DNA of 64,000 bases. It comes from ZC4RG17 sp036259475. GTDB taxonomy: Bacteria; Actinomycetota; Acidimicrobiia; Spongiisociales; ZC4RG35. The first letter of the stretch is position 1; every line of letters begins with the position of its first letter. The notes beneath the pieces are model-generated. The model was not told where the DNA came from and did not search any database. It saw only the letters and a program-made list of their open reading frames with translations. Of the stretch, positions 1 through 8,839 are shown piece by piece. The position numbers and the translations under genes were made by a program. The stretch spans positions 1 through 64,000 of the forward strand of contig DATABS010000006.1 in assembly GCA_036259475.1 (NCBI GenBank), in the 5' to 3' direction.

Positions 1-22
1 AGGGAGCGCACCAGCGCTCCCT
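1..22 (-). terminator. stem-loop after the solute-binding protein gene
   Basis: A perfect 9-bp inverted repeat (AGGGAGCGC at 1-9, GCGCTCCCT at 14-22) with a 4-base loop lies 13 bases past the stop codon of the minus-strand gene at 36-1745. The position fits an intrinsic terminator or 3' stabilising hairpin. Any U-tract would lie left of the window and cannot be seen. Confidence 0.55.
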
Positions 23-35
23 GACTTCCGTGCCA

Positions 36-1745
36 CTACTTGTCGTAGATGGCCCATCGCTGATTGGGTCGTGGCCACATGGGGTTCTCGACGACGTTCT
101 GCATCCAGTCGCCGTAGGTGGTCGGCGCTCCCTCCTGGGCGGGCATGATCCACATGGCTTCCTCGTAGAGCACCTGCTGGAGCTCCGTGAAGATCTCCAT
201 ACGGGCATCATCGTCCAACTCCGTGCGGGCCGAGTTGACAAGCTCAGTGATCCTATCGGGGTCGCTGTACCCGTCGGCGAAGCTGTTCACCAGGCCATAC
301 CCCTGGTCGGGGAGGGCACTGTCGAGCAGATAGGGAATCGGGCTCGGATAGCCCTGGCTCGTGTACGACCACATGGCCACTGGCAACGGATCCGTCGCCA
401 AAATCTCGTCGAAGCGAGCCTCAGGCACCGCCATCACGTTGATGTGGAAGTTCGGATTCAGGGCCTCGATGCTGTCCTTGAGGGTCAGAGCGGCGCCTGT
501 GAAAGCCTCGTGCGTCTGATCGCTGGCGATCGACACGGTGAAGCCCTCGTCCCACACGCCGGCTTCCCGGAAGAGCTGCTCAGCCATCTCCGGGTCGTGC
601 TCATATATGGGTGCATCGGGGTCATAGCCCGTCATCCCTTGCGGGAAGACGAAGCTGCCCCGATCGGCTATTCCGCCGAGGATCCCCTCGATCATGCCTT
701 GGTAGTCGAATGCGTAATTGAAGGCCTGCCTGATCCGTACATCCTGGAAGAAGTCGGGTGGGATCGTGTCGCCTTCCGGCATCTCGGCGATGTTCATGTT
801 CATACCGATCTGGAGCACCTGCAGATCGAGTGTCGTGTCTATGACGGCATGGGGTATCCCCTCGACGGTGGGGACATCGGTGGGGCTGATGTCCACGATG
901 TCGTACTCCCGGGCCTGCAAGCCTGCGGCCGGCGAGTCGACGATCAACTCCCAAAGTACCGGGAGGTGAGGCGGCTCGCCCCAGTAGTCCTCGAAGATGT
1001 CGAAGGTCATGCGATCGCCGCGCTCCCAGGACTCCATCGTGTACGGGCCGGTTCCAACCATGTTCGTCGCCATCCACTGGTTGGGCTGTCCGGCCTCGAC
1101 GCCGCCGTTCTCTTCGACGGCCTCCGGGCTGACGACGCTCGCCGGAGGTGCGGAGGCGACAGTCAACAGGAAGGAGACATCGGGCTGTTCGAGGGTCACC
1201 TCGAAGGTGAAATCGTCGACGACCCGGGTCTCAGCGATGTTGGCGAACAGCTCCGACTGACCCTCGGGCAGGTCCATCTCTACCACCCGGTCCCAGGAGA
1301 ACTTGACGTCGTCGGCGGTGAAGTCGGTCCCATCGTGGAACGTGACGCCCTCCCTCAGCGGGAAGGTGTAGGTCAGCCCGTCCTCGGAGATGAGTCCGTT
1401 GTCGATACTCGGCACTTCCGTGGCCAAAGTGGGAACGAGGTCCGCACTGTCCGCCGCGATGTCGAGCAGCCGATCGTACACATTGAAGATGGTGTTCATC
1501 CCGACGTCGGTGTTGGCGACGGCAGCCGGATCCAGATTGGCTGGCTGGTCGTTGACGGTGATCACCAGCGTGTCGGGATTGGGGACATCACCGCCCGTGG
1601 CACCGTCGTCCGTCGTCCCGTCGGAACCGGTACCGGCTGGTCCAGTCCCGTCAGGGGTGGCGGTGCCACATGCCGCCATGATCAGGGACACAACCAACAG
1701 CACCCCCACCAGCCAGAACGTTTGCGCAGTCCGTCTCCGTGCCAT
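36..1745 (-). CDS. ABC transporter solute-binding lipoprotein, family 5 (peptide/opine/nickel type)
   Basis: The 569-aa protein is the extracytoplasmic receptor of an ABC importer. Residues 1-26 form a lipoprotein signal: Arg-rich start, hydrophobic core, then the lipobox L-I-M-A-A-C with the lipidated Cys at 26, followed by a Thr/Gly-rich linker. The SBP_bac_5 signature (YTFPLREGVTFHDG and following ADDVKFSWDRV) is at about residues 127-155. Family members bind oligopeptides, opines, nickel chelates or other small solutes; the ligand cannot be told here. No permease or ATPase gene is visible, but the gene is transcribed off the left edge where they could lie. The ATG has a good ribosome site (AGGAGAGG). 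A LacI-type palindrome (1790-1801) lies upstream, shared with the divergent M24 gene, so uptake is probably co-regulated with the catabolic genes of the island. Confidence 0.9.
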   Translation of the reverse strand: MARRRTAQTFWLVGVLLVVSLIMAACGTATPDGTGPAGTGSDGTTDDGATGGDVPNPDTLVITVNDQPANLDPAAVANTDVGMNTIFNVYDRLLDIAADSADLVPTLATEVPSIDNGLISEDGLTYTFPLREGVTFHDGTDFTADDVKFSWDRVVEMDLPEGQSELFANIAETRVVDDFTFEVTLEQPDVSFLLTVASAPPASVVSPEAVEENGGVEAGQPNQWMATNMVGTGPYTMESWERGDRMTFDIFEDYWGEPPHLPVLWELIVDSPAAGLQAREYDIVDISPTDVPTVEGIPHAVIDTTLDLQVLQIGMNMNIAEMPEGDTIPPDFFQDVRIRQAFNYAFDYQGMIEGILGGIADRGSFVFPQGMTGYDPDAPIYEHDPEMAEQLFREAGVWDEGFTVSIASDQTHEAFTGAALTLKDSIEALNPNFHINVMAVPEARFDEILATDPLPVAMWSYTSQGYPSPIPYLLDSALPDQGYGLVNSFADGYSDPDRITELVNSARTELDDDARMEIFTELQQVLYEEAMWIMPAQEGAPTTYGDWMQNVVENPMWPRPNQRWAIYDK

Positions 1746-1789
1746 GAGGTTCCTCTCCTGTCATACCCGGGCGCCGCCTCGAGCGGCTA

Positions 1790-1801
1790 CCAATCGATTG
1801 C
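1790..1801. promoter_or_regulatory. LacI-family-type operator (site 1)
   Basis: CCAATCGATTGC, with the palindromic core CAATCGATTG at 1791-1800, lies 45 bases upstream of the solute-binding protein ATG. It is the same core as sites at 13113, 15914 and 31661. A central CG flanked by AA/TT arms is typical of LacI-family operators; the regulator itself is not in the window. Confidence 0.65.
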
Positions 1802-1928
1802 ACGCTAACCGGGGCCGCGAACGGCTGTCAACCGATTCCGGGGGTCTTGTGCCCGGCCCATCCGGAAGCACGGCACGATCGGTATCCGACTCCCCGATCC
1901 CCACGGCGGGGTCGACCTCCGCCCGGGA

Positions 1929-1940
1929 GCAAACGTATGC
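1929..1940. promoter_or_regulatory. LacI-type operator (site 2) before an M24 gene
   Basis: GCAAACGTATGC is an imperfect palindrome of the same class. Five bases later comes a -10-like TATCGT (about 1946-1951), then the ribosome site GGGAGGAAGG and the ATG at 1985. The same operator-to-minus-10 geometry occurs at 13113. Confidence 0.5.
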
Positions 1941-1984
1941 GCTGGTATCGTGCGCCCGAGTTCCGAGGGAGGAAGGAAACCGCC

Positions 1985-3256
1985 ATGGTCCCGGGTGACA
2001 TCGATTTCGCTGACGCCGCCGGACGTCTCCACACCGAGGCATTCGGACAGGTCTTCAACTCACCGTGGTACGCCGACGCGGTCTACGACCGGTTCTCCGA
2101 CGCCGAGTACCAGCGCCGCTTCGCGGCCACCCAGGAGAAGATGCAGCGCCTGGGCCTCGACGTCCTGATCGCCTGTGGCGGTCCCAATCACTGGAGCTGG
2201 GGCAGCGGCATGCGGTGGCTGAGCAACCATTGGGAATGGCACGGGATGTCCGCCTACGCGGTGGTGCCGCCCGAGGGCGAGCCTGTTCTCGTGTGCGGGC
2301 CGGGCGGAGCTCACCGGGAAGCAGTCCGCCGGGCCACTCCTCTCGAGGACGTGAGGCACTCGCGATGGGGCAAGTCGGGTGAGGTGATCGCCGACCTCAT
2401 CAAAGAGTGGGGCCTGGACACCGGGACCATCGGAATCTCGTTCGTCGATCCTGTATACGAGCACTACCTACCGGTCAACGAATACGAGCGGCTGAGAGCA
2501 GGGCTACCCGGGGCGAACCTCGAGCGAGTGGGAGACTTCTTCCACGAGCTGGTGCACCGGAAGAGCCCCGAGGAGATCGAATGCGTCCGGACGGCCGGAC
2601 GGCTCATGGACCAGGCGTTTCATGCCATGGTCGCCGCCGCCCGGCCCGGAGTCACCGAATACCAGCTGGCGGCGGCCGCCACCAACGCGGTGCTGGAAGG
2701 CGGGGGCCAGATGGACTTCAACATCATCGGCTCCACGCCGATGGAAAAGCCGGGCATGGTTTTCGGCAACCCCTGGCCCTCAGGAAGACGGCTGCAGGAG
2801 GGCGACATCATCATCAACGAGCTCGCCTGCGGCTACAACGGCTACACCGTTCAGATCGGCTCCCCCATCTGCATCGGGGAGCCGCCGGCGTGGATACGAG
2901 CGTTCTTCGCCGACGTGACGGAGGGCTACGACCTGATGGTCGAAAAGCTCAAGGGCGGAAACACCTGGAACGACGTGATGGTCGAGAGCCGCTTCTTCCG
3001 GGAGAAGGGGTACGACTCTCGCCCGCTGTATCTCCACTGCATCGACTTCATCAGCCATCCGCCTCACGTGATGTGGGACCGGGTGACCTTCGACGACGGC
3101 GATCAGGTGCTGGAGCCGGGGGTCGTGGCGATGCTCGAGCCGACGATCATCACCCCCGACGGCCGCCTCGGAATCTTCTTCGGGCGCACGTACGTCATCA
3201 CCGACGGCGGTCACGAGCAGGTCACGATGTTCCCCCACGAGCTGATCGTCATCTAG
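1985..3256 (+). CDS. M24-family (aminopeptidase P/creatinase fold) protein with altered metal ligands
   Basis: The 423-aa protein has the two-domain creatinase/prolidase layout: an N-terminal ribonuclease-H-like domain (about 1-185) and a C-terminal pita-bread domain (about 190-420). The ATG at 1985 is chosen for its strong ribosome site (GGGAGGAAGG); an upstream in-frame extension has no family counterpart. The canonical ligands D-D-H-E-E are not intact: the first Asp is Glu (INELACGYNGY), the second Asp position reads YTVQIG, a His (SHPP) and one Glu (MLEPT) remain, and the last Glu lies in GRTYVI, without Glu. It may bind metal differently, or act on a non-peptide C-N or C-S substrate as creatinase, ectoine hydrolase and DddP do within this fold. 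Three more M24 genes occur in the island (19520, 29566, 37676). It converges on the minus-strand operon with only 3 bases between stop codons. Confidence 0.85.
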   Translation: MVPGDIDFADAAGRLHTEAFGQVFNSPWYADAVYDRFSDAEYQRRFAATQEKMQRLGLDVLIACGGPNHWSWGSGMRWLSNHWEWHGMSAYAVVPPEGEPVLVCGPGGAHREAVRRATPLEDVRHSRWGKSGEVIADLIKEWGLDTGTIGISFVDPVYEHYLPVNEYERLRAGLPGANLERVGDFFHELVHRKSPEEIECVRTAGRLMDQAFHAMVAAARPGVTEYQLAAAATNAVLEGGGQMDFNIIGSTPMEKPGMVFGNPWPSGRRLQEGDIIINELACGYNGYTVQIGSPICIGEPPAWIRAFFADVTEGYDLMVEKLKGGNTWNDVMVESRFFREKGYDSRPLYLHCIDFISHPPHVMWDRVTFDDGDQVLEPGVVAMLEPTIITPDGRLGIFFGRTYVITDGGHEQVTMFPHELIVI

Positions 3257-3259
3257 CGG

Positions 3260-3544
3260 TCAAATGTCCTCGCCTCGCTCTGCTCGCTCGAGGGCGAAGA
3301 GACGGTCGAGCATGGGGACCAATTCGGTGAGCGCCTCGTCCTCGAGGATGCGGACGATCGTCGAGATTCGAACCGACATCTGCTCCAAGCGATGCACGAG
3401 CTGCTGGCGCGGCTCGCCGGAATCGATCTCCTCGGCGAGAAGCCGCTCGATGGCCGTCCGGTAGTCGTCGCAGCTGTCGAGCAGTCCATAGAAGGACTGC
3501 TCCAACGCCCTCGTCTTTTCCGTTACGACCTCGTGCGGCTTCAC
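3260..3544 (-). CDS. small helical protein of unknown function, coupled to the selenoprotein gene
   Basis: A 94-aa protein, predicted mostly alpha-helical and rich in Glu, Arg and Leu, with no transmembrane segment or recognised domain. The GTG at 3544 is chosen because it overlaps the stop codon of the preceding gene in a 4-base GTGA arrangement and has GGAGG five bases upstream. A TTG at 3559 in frame would add five residues. It is the last gene of a ten-gene minus-strand run and probably works with the selenoprotein of the reductase B family just upstream. No function can be assigned. Confidence 0.6.
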   Translation of the reverse strand: MKPHEVVTEKTRALEQSFYGLLDSCDDYRTAIERLLAEEIDSGEPRQQLVHRLEQMSVRISTIVRILEDEALTELVPMLDRLFALERAERGEDI

Positions 3545-4311
3545 ATCCACCTCCGCCAACGGTATGGCAGCTCGACCACTCCGGGCTCGTCGGCGGTCTC
3601 GATCAATTCGAAGAGGTCCTCCAAAATTCTTCGCTGCTGGTCGGGCCGGTCGGGCTCACCGAACGGGTTGCCGAGCGGGAATCGTACGTAGGCGGCACGA
3701 GGGGACTTCATCGCCAGCGTGATCTCCGGTCGCAGGCAGACGCTGACCGTGGCGATACCGGCCTTCTCGAGCTCCGATTGGACCAGTCCGACCGACCGGT
3801 GACACATCGGTCAGCCGGGAACCATCACCGCGACATCCACTTCGGCGTCACCCAGGACCCCTGCCAGAGCGGGGGCGGTCTGATCGGCGATCGGGCGCGG
3901 ATCGGGATTGAAACCCATCATCCCGACATGAACCGGCGAGGCCGACCCTACCCGTCCATCGGCGACCGCCTCGTGGAGCCGGTCGAGCGGAAACACCACG
4001 TTGGGATCCCGCTCGGCTGAAGCGGTGTCGTAGTGGGTGTGGGTGAAGCGGAGGCGCCGCAGATCGACTCCGTCGGGGATCAGGCGGTAGCTCGGATCGC
4101 CGGCGACGGTCTCGACGTGGAATGGCGGTTGATCGTCGAGGTGCACGCCCGCCGAGCTGACGAGGGCGACCCGGGCTTCCGACAAGGGTTTGGCCAATGG
4201 ACTGAACTGCTGATGCTCGACCTCCCGGGGATTGGACCCCTGATGGTTGGCGGCGATGAACTCCACCCACTGGTCGTACTTGCCCCGATAGGCGTCCGGA
4301 TCCAGCTTCAC
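3541..4311 (-). CDS. probable selenoprotein: glycine/sarcosine/betaine/D-proline reductase selenoprotein B family (in-frame TGA = Sec167)
   Basis: Read straight through the TGA at 3811-3813, the frame gives a 256-aa protein with ...AVMVPG-U-PMCHRSVGLVQSELEKAG... The U-x-x-C redox motif followed by H-R/Q-S and an amphipathic helix is the signature of the reductase B family, whose stand-alone members often carry Cys (C-P-x-C-H) at this place. Codons on both sides stay in one frame with the high-GC third-position bias of the region, so this is unlikely to be a chance stop. Directly after the TGA, GACCGA (3812-3807) can pair with TCGGTC (3795-3790) around an 11-base loop, a possible SECIS hairpin. 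The GTG start at 4311 lies 7 bases after the stop of the hydrolase gene; the frame opens further without a good start. Known relatives reductively cleave C-N bonds or transfer electrons through a selenol. The alternative is a gene truncated by a nonsense mutation. Confidence 0.72.
3790..3812 (-). promoter_or_regulatory. candidate bacterial SECIS hairpin
   Basis: On the minus strand the bases following the in-frame TGA form a 6-bp perfect stem (GACCGA/TCGGTC) with loop TGTGTCACCGG. Bacterial SECIS elements sit immediately 3' of the UGA and are read by SelB. The stem is short, so it is only supportive evidence for selenocysteine insertion. Confidence 0.4.
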
Positions 4312-4318
4312 GGCAATC

Positions 4319-5455
4319 TCATCGAGCCAGCTTGTCGGCGAACCACTGGAAGGTCGCCGGCGCCCAGTGGTCGAAGTACTTGAAGGCGCAGTGCCCCGCA
4401 TCGGCGTACACCCGTGCCTCCTTGCCGGTGGCGGGTCCCGTCTCGAGCATGAAATAGATGTTGCCGATAGGAGCCAGATGGTCGTGCTTCCCGTTGATCA
4501 TCAACACCGGCATCGTGATGTTGTCCAGGATCCCCTGCTCCGAGAGAGCCCAATGCCCGAACTCTTCCCGCTCCTGCTCGACCGAGGTTCCGGGGAACGA
4601 CGGTGGGTCGTCTGGGGCGCCGAAGCGCCATGTCGCCCGTTCATTGCGGACCCGAACGAACTCTTCCAGTTCCTCGTCCCCCATCACGTAGCCGAAGGGA
4701 TGTCCGGCGCTGGCCACGACCGCCTTCACCTTCTCGGGCACGGTGCCCGCCAGTTGCATGACCGAGTAGCCGCCCCGGCTGATGCCGAATGCTCCGATCC
4801 GCTCACCGTCCACCTCCTCACGAGAGGCGAGGTAGTCGATCGCCGCCTCCCAGGCCGACACCGACTCGGGGGCCCACGGGAAAGGATTCTCGCCGGTCCC
4901 GGGACCATCCATCACCAGGGAGGCGAGCCCGTTTTCCATGGATAGATCCTGCGCCCAGCCGCGGTCCTCCTTGAATACGTCGGCGCCGCACATGATGAGA
5001 ACGGCCGGGACCGGCACGTCGGAGGCCGGGGCCCGGAAGTGGGCACGGATCGTCTTCCCCTGGTGGTCGAAGTCCACCACCTCCATCGGCGGGTCGAGGT
5101 GGGCACATGCCTTGAGGTAGGCGCGGGCACACTCCTCCGACACCTCTCGTTTCACATCGCTTATCTCGCCGGGGAAGCGAGCTATGGCGTAGTAGGTCTT
5201 GGCCTGGAGGAACTCGCGTCGGGCGCCGTCGTAGTCGCCCGCCCCTTCCAACCGGTCACCCTCCGCTTCGTGGCGGCTCGCTACTTCTCGCCAGACCGGA
5301 ACCCACTTGTCCTGAGTCGTTCCCTCCAGCCTGGCGACCGTCGACTCCAGCTCGCCGATGTCATCGATCATCGAGAACCACCGGCGGTAGAAGCCGCCAT
5401 GGACCACCACGAACGGATCTTCGTTGGGAGCGAATCCCAGCTCTTTCGTCGTCAT
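4319..5455 (-). CDS. alpha/beta hydrolase, FrsA/DUF1100-like with N-terminal helical region
   Basis: A 378-aa cytoplasmic protein. Residues 1-125 are helical and charged; the alpha/beta-hydrolase core follows, with the nucleophile elbow G-I-S-R-G-G (Ser226), acid D325 (GKHDHLAP) and H355 (AGHCAFK). The long helical N-terminal lobe is seen in the family of 2,6-dihydroxypseudooxynicotine hydrolase and FrsA, some of which cleave C-C bonds next to a ketone. The ATG has a clear AGGAGG site. A paralogue with the same layout is at 8836-9939, so two such hydrolases belong to one operon. The substrate is unknown; hydrolysis of an ester, amide or beta-diketone is inference. Confidence 0.85.
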   Translation of the reverse strand: MTTKELGFAPNEDPFVVVHGGFYRRWFSMIDDIGELESTVARLEGTTQDKWVPVWREVASRHEAEGDRLEGAGDYDGARREFLQAKTYYAIARFPGEISDVKREVSEECARAYLKACAHLDPPMEVVDFDHQGKTIRAHFRAPASDVPVPAVLIMCGADVFKEDRGWAQDLSMENGLASLVMDGPGTGENPFPWAPESVSAWEAAIDYLASREEVDGERIGAFGISRGGYSVMQLAGTVPEKVKAVVASAGHPFGYVMGDEELEEFVRVRNERATWRFGAPDDPPSFPGTSVEQEREEFGHWALSEQGILDNITMPVLMINGKHDHLAPIGNIYFMLETGPATGKEARVYADAGHCAFKYFDHWAPATFQWFADKLAR

Positions 5456-5498
5456 CTCATCCTCCTCTTATTTCCGTCACCCGTCGCAGGCGAGAACG

Positions 5499-7082
5499 TC
5501 ATTTGCCCACCACTTCCTCGATCGACGTGCCCAGGTCGTCGAGGATCACAATGGCAGCGTTGCGGCCGGGACCGCCCGTGATCGACCCCCCGGGATGGGT
5601 GGTGGCGCCGGTCTGGTACAGCCCCGGGATCGGCATGCGGTGTTGGGCCCAGCCCGGCACGGGCCGCTGGGCACCCCCGTAGGCGAGGCCCCGATCGCCT
5701 CCGTGGATGGTGCCCCGCCACATGTGCGGGTTCGTGGCCTCGATGTCGACCGGGCTCTTGGCCTTCTTGGCGAGAACCTTGTCGTCGGTCAGGTTGGGGG
5801 CGCATTGTTGCAGTACCCGGAAGTGCTCCTCCGCCAGGGGATCCTTGCCGGTTTCCCAGTCCCCGAACTCCTCCGGCGCCTCGTACGGAGCCATGCTGAG
5901 GATCTTGACGGTGTGATGGCCCTCCGGTGCCCGAGATGGGTCGACGACTGTCGGCGTGGCGAACAGTAGGAACGTCCCCGGCCGGTGCAGGTGCCGCCGG
6001 CGCAGACCTCGGCCGAACTCGATCACATCCTCGGCCCAGGGCGCCGGGCCTGCGGACACCACTTCCAACGCCTCACCGTCCTCGACCGGGAATCGCGGCG
6101 CCTCGGTCGTGGCGTAGTAGGAAGCGAAGGACGACAGTCCCTCGTCGTAGGTGTCGACGCCATACAGAAAGTCCTCGCCCCACAGATGCTCCGGCGCCAT
6201 CCCGACGAGGTTCTTGATGTGGATCGAGGAGACGACTGCCTGTCGGGCCCGATATTGCTCTCCGGCGGACGTCTCGACGCCGACACACCGGCCGTTCTCC
6301 ATGATCAAAGAGGTGACCAGCGTGTCGGTCACGACCGTGCCTCCCGCCGCCTCGATCGCGGCTACCAGGGCCCGCGGCAGGCTTCCCGAGCCCTGGAGGG
6401 GCACGGACCAGCTGCGGCGCTGCCGCCCACCCGCCAGGGAGTAGGCGAGATAGCCGGAGCCAGGCGAGTCGAGGGGCTGGGCGGTCTGGAATGCCATCCA
6501 GGCCATGAAGGCACGCATCTGACGGCTTTCGAACTCCCGGCGGATCACCTCCCAGGCGGACATGACGTTGCGCCTCCGCCACTTGAGGCCGTCGGGGTGG
6601 GTGGTCAGGGCCTCGTCCAGCGAGGGGCCGTATCCGATGGGCGTGAAGCGATACTTCCCGTACACCGATTTCACCCGCTCGAACTCGTCGAGCATCTGCT
6701 GGTAGGCGGCGGCATCCTCCTTCGAGAAACGGCTGATCTCGTCCAACGTCCGATCGAGATCCAGCCACATCGTGAAGTGGTCACCGTCCGGGAACACCAC
6801 GTGCGCCACCGGGTCGGGGTCGACATACTCCAGGCCGAATTCGGAGACGAGCCCCAGCTCGTCCCGGGCGAGAACGGGGTTGACCTGGATCAGGGTGTGA
6901 CCGGTGGAGCAGGTGTCGAATCCGTACCCGGGGAGGAGGATCTCTTCGGTCGCCGCCCCGCCTCCGGCTACTTCCCGGGCGTCCAGCACAACGACACCAT
7001 GGCCGGCTCGCGCCAGGTAGGCGGCGGTGATGAGGCTGTTGTGCCCGCCTCCGGCAATCACGAAATCGGTGGTGTGGGTCAT
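5499..7082 (-). CDS. FAD-dependent oxidoreductase, phytoene desaturase/amine oxidase superfamily
   Basis: A 527-aa flavoprotein. It opens with the dinucleotide-binding motif D-F-V-I-A-G-G-G-H-N-S (residues 6-16) and a downstream acidic strand end (VVVLDARE), and ends with the second FAD contact region (YQTGATTHPGGSITG). This layout is that of the CrtI-like 'NAD(P)/FAD-dependent oxidoreductase' family, which includes carotenoid desaturases and ketolases but also many catabolic dehydrogenases. No carotenoid gene is nearby, so a role in oxidising a substrate of the island is more likely. The ATG at 7082 overlaps the stop of the preceding gene (ATGA) and has the site AAGGAGGAG; the frame's upstream extension is ruled out by that overlap. 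Confidence 0.85.
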   Translation of the reverse strand: MTHTTDFVIAGGGHNSLITAAYLARAGHGVVVLDAREVAGGGAATEEILLPGYGFDTCSTGHTLIQVNPVLARDELGLVSEFGLEYVDPDPVAHVVFPDGDHFTMWLDLDRTLDEISRFSKEDAAAYQQMLDEFERVKSVYGKYRFTPIGYGPSLDEALTTHPDGLKWRRRNVMSAWEVIRREFESRQMRAFMAWMAFQTAQPLDSPGSGYLAYSLAGGRQRRSWSVPLQGSGSLPRALVAAIEAAGGTVVTDTLVTSLIMENGRCVGVETSAGEQYRARQAVVSSIHIKNLVGMAPEHLWGEDFLYGVDTYDEGLSSFASYYATTEAPRFPVEDGEALEVVSAGPAPWAEDVIEFGRGLRRRHLHRPGTFLLFATPTVVDPSRAPEGHHTVKILSMAPYEAPEEFGDWETGKDPLAEEHFRVLQQCAPNLTDDKVLAKKAKSPVDIEATNPHMWRGTIHGGDRGLAYGGAQRPVPGWAQHRMPIPGLYQTGATTHPGGSITGGPGRNAAIVILDDLGTSIEEVVGK

Positions 7083-8839
7083 CGCTCCTCCTTGGGTGGT
7101 ACGACGGGAATCAGTAGATGGGAGAGATGGTCGGGACCGACGTGGACGGTGACCGTTCCACCGAAGACCGCCGCCGGCCGGTCGTCCGGGTCGGCGTGTG
7201 TCATTCCGCCCGTGCCGCGGGTGGCGTAGTAGAAGCGCTCGCCGTACTCGTCGAGTGGGCCTCGGTATTCGTAGTCGCGGCCTCGTATCCAGAGTCCCAG
7301 CCGGTATCCGGCAGGAATGGTGATACATGTGGGGACGATCTCGATGTCGAGCTCGTAGATCTCATCGGGCGTGAGAGGATCGACCCGATCGTGGGAGTGG
7401 AACGGCTGCCACGGCCGACTCCGCTGCGGGTCGAGTGCCCGATGTGAGGCGCGCAGCCAGCCGTTGGCGATCGGCGTGTTGGGGTCCGTCGATCCTTCGA
7501 AGGTCACCTCGTTACCTTCCGGATCGAACAGCTGGACGATCAAGAACACGTCGGCGTCGATAGTCGAGGACGAAACGAAGACCTTGGCGGCCAAGGGGCC
7601 TGTGATCTCGACTTCGGAGGCGAAAGGGTCGGTGGTGAACCGGAGTCCTTCGCCGAGGGCCTCATATTCCAGTTGGGCCGCCGAGGGAGGAGTCGCGGCG
7701 AGCGAGCCGTTGCCGTGGAGATGGAGCGGTGTCCATCGGGTGCGTGCCAACGGCCATTCATCCTCCCCTCTCCATACGAAGCGCTCGCCGGGATGGCGGA
7801 CGTTGAGCTGCACCCGGGGGGTGCGATCCCAGCCGTTCTCGACATCCTTGAGAAAGTGGTCGAAGAACCGCTTCTGCACGTCTCGCCCGTAGGCGGAATA
7901 GAAATGCGTCCAGTGGGTGTCGCCGTGCACCTCTAGCCACTTCTCATCGGACGGAGCCTCGACAAAGCCGTTGAAGTTGCCTCGGGGGTGGATTCCCTGG
8001 CCTCCCCAGTTGGCGGCGGAGAGGAACGGCACGGTGATCCGGCTCAGGTCGATCGTTCGCTCCCGATGCCACTCGTCGCACAGCGGATGGGCTTTGATGT
8101 CGGGGAACGACTCGATCCGGTTCTCGGCGAGTTCATCCTCCGGCAGCGTCACAGGCCCTGCCACCGATTGGCCGGTGTTGGGGTTGCGGGGAGCGCGGTC
8201 CCCCTGGCCGTACTGGATCGGGTTGATCTGGCGTTCCTGCCATCGTTTCGTGAACTCGCTCAGGATCCCGCCGTGGTAGTAGGCGTCCCGATATGGGTCG
8301 GTGAAGCCCTCCCAAGCGATGAACGCCCTCAGGTGCTCCGGCTGGCGGGCAGCGGCGGCCCAGGCCATGACGGCGTAGTAGGAGATTCCCATTATTCCGA
8401 CCCGCCCGTTGCTCCACGGCTGGGCTGCCGCCCACTCGACCGACTCGGCGATGTCGTCGTACTCGCCGGGGTTGCGAGGCCACAGCACGCCGGGCGACCA
8501 GCCCGCTCCCCGGGAATCGATCCTGACCACGACGTAGCCGTCGGGAACCCACCGCTCGGGGTCCGTCACCTCCCAGGCTTGGTACTTCCCGGTGGATCCG
8601 TGCAACACGGTGGGGTCCTTGGCCAACAGCTTGTCCCATTGCATGTGGTAGATGGGACCGCTGAAGGGCAGCCCCTTGGCATAGACGCCGTGCGACAGGA
8701 TCACCGGATGACGACCCTCCCGTGGGGGCCGGAAGACGTCGGCGCGGAGGGTCGCCCCGTCGCTGAGGCGCACCGGCACCTGGTAGTCGATCACCATCCC
8801 GTCGGCCTCGTGGGTGAAGGTGAGGTCGTCGGCGGTCAC
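7079..8839 (-). CDS. CocE/NonD family acyl hydrolase (X-Pro dipeptidyl-peptidase S15 fold)
   Basis: A 586-aa serine hydrolase. The alpha/beta core carries G-I-S-Y-Y (Ser153), the GxSYx elbow typical of CocE and Xaa-Pro dipeptidyl-peptidase, and the C-terminal third is the jelly-roll domain (around residues 380-575: FTTDPFASEVEITGPLAAKVFVSSS). Relatives include cocaine esterase and glutaryl-7-ACA acylase. Its GTG start overlaps the stop of the upstream hydrolase by 4 bases, and its stop overlaps the next start, placing it in the middle of the operon. Together with four M24-like proteins this gives the island several enzymes of peptidase ancestry, but esters or amides of small molecules are equally possible substrates. 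Confidence 0.9.
   Translation of the reverse strand: MTADDLTFTHEADGMVIDYQVPVRLSDGATLRADVFRPPREGRHPVILSHGVYAKGLPFSGPIYHMQWDKLLAKDPTVLHGSTGKYQAWEVTDPERWVPDGYVVVRIDSRGAGWSPGVLWPRNPGEYDDIAESVEWAAAQPWSNGRVGIMGISYYAVMAWAAAARQPEHLRAFIAWEGFTDPYRDAYYHGGILSEFTKRWQERQINPIQYGQGDRAPRNPNTGQSVAGPVTLPEDELAENRIESFPDIKAHPLCDEWHRERTIDLSRITVPFLSAANWGGQGIHPRGNFNGFVEAPSDEKWLEVHGDTHWTHFYSAYGRDVQKRFFDHFLKDVENGWDRTPRVQLNVRHPGERFVWRGEDEWPLARTRWTPLHLHGNGSLAATPPSAAQLEYEALGEGLRFTTDPFASEVEITGPLAAKVFVSSSTIDADVFLIVQLFDPEGNEVTFEGSTDPNTPIANGWLRASHRALDPQRSRPWQPFHSHDRVDPLTPDEIYELDIEIVPTCITIPAGYRLGLWIRGRDYEYRGPLDEYGERFYYATRGTGGMTHADPDDRPAAVFGGTVTVHVGPDHLSHLLIPVVPPKEER

Noticed and set aside
30..1808. 592-codon open frame on the plus strand opposite the solute-binding protein
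   Set aside because: It is the antisense of a gene with clear lipoprotein and SBP_bac_5 motifs; long antisense frames are expected at this GC content.
3541..3807. separate 88-codon gene starting at ATG 3807
   Set aside because: It is in frame with the upstream reading, one codon after the TGA, and encodes the C-terminal half of the same family, so it is better read as part of the selenoprotein.
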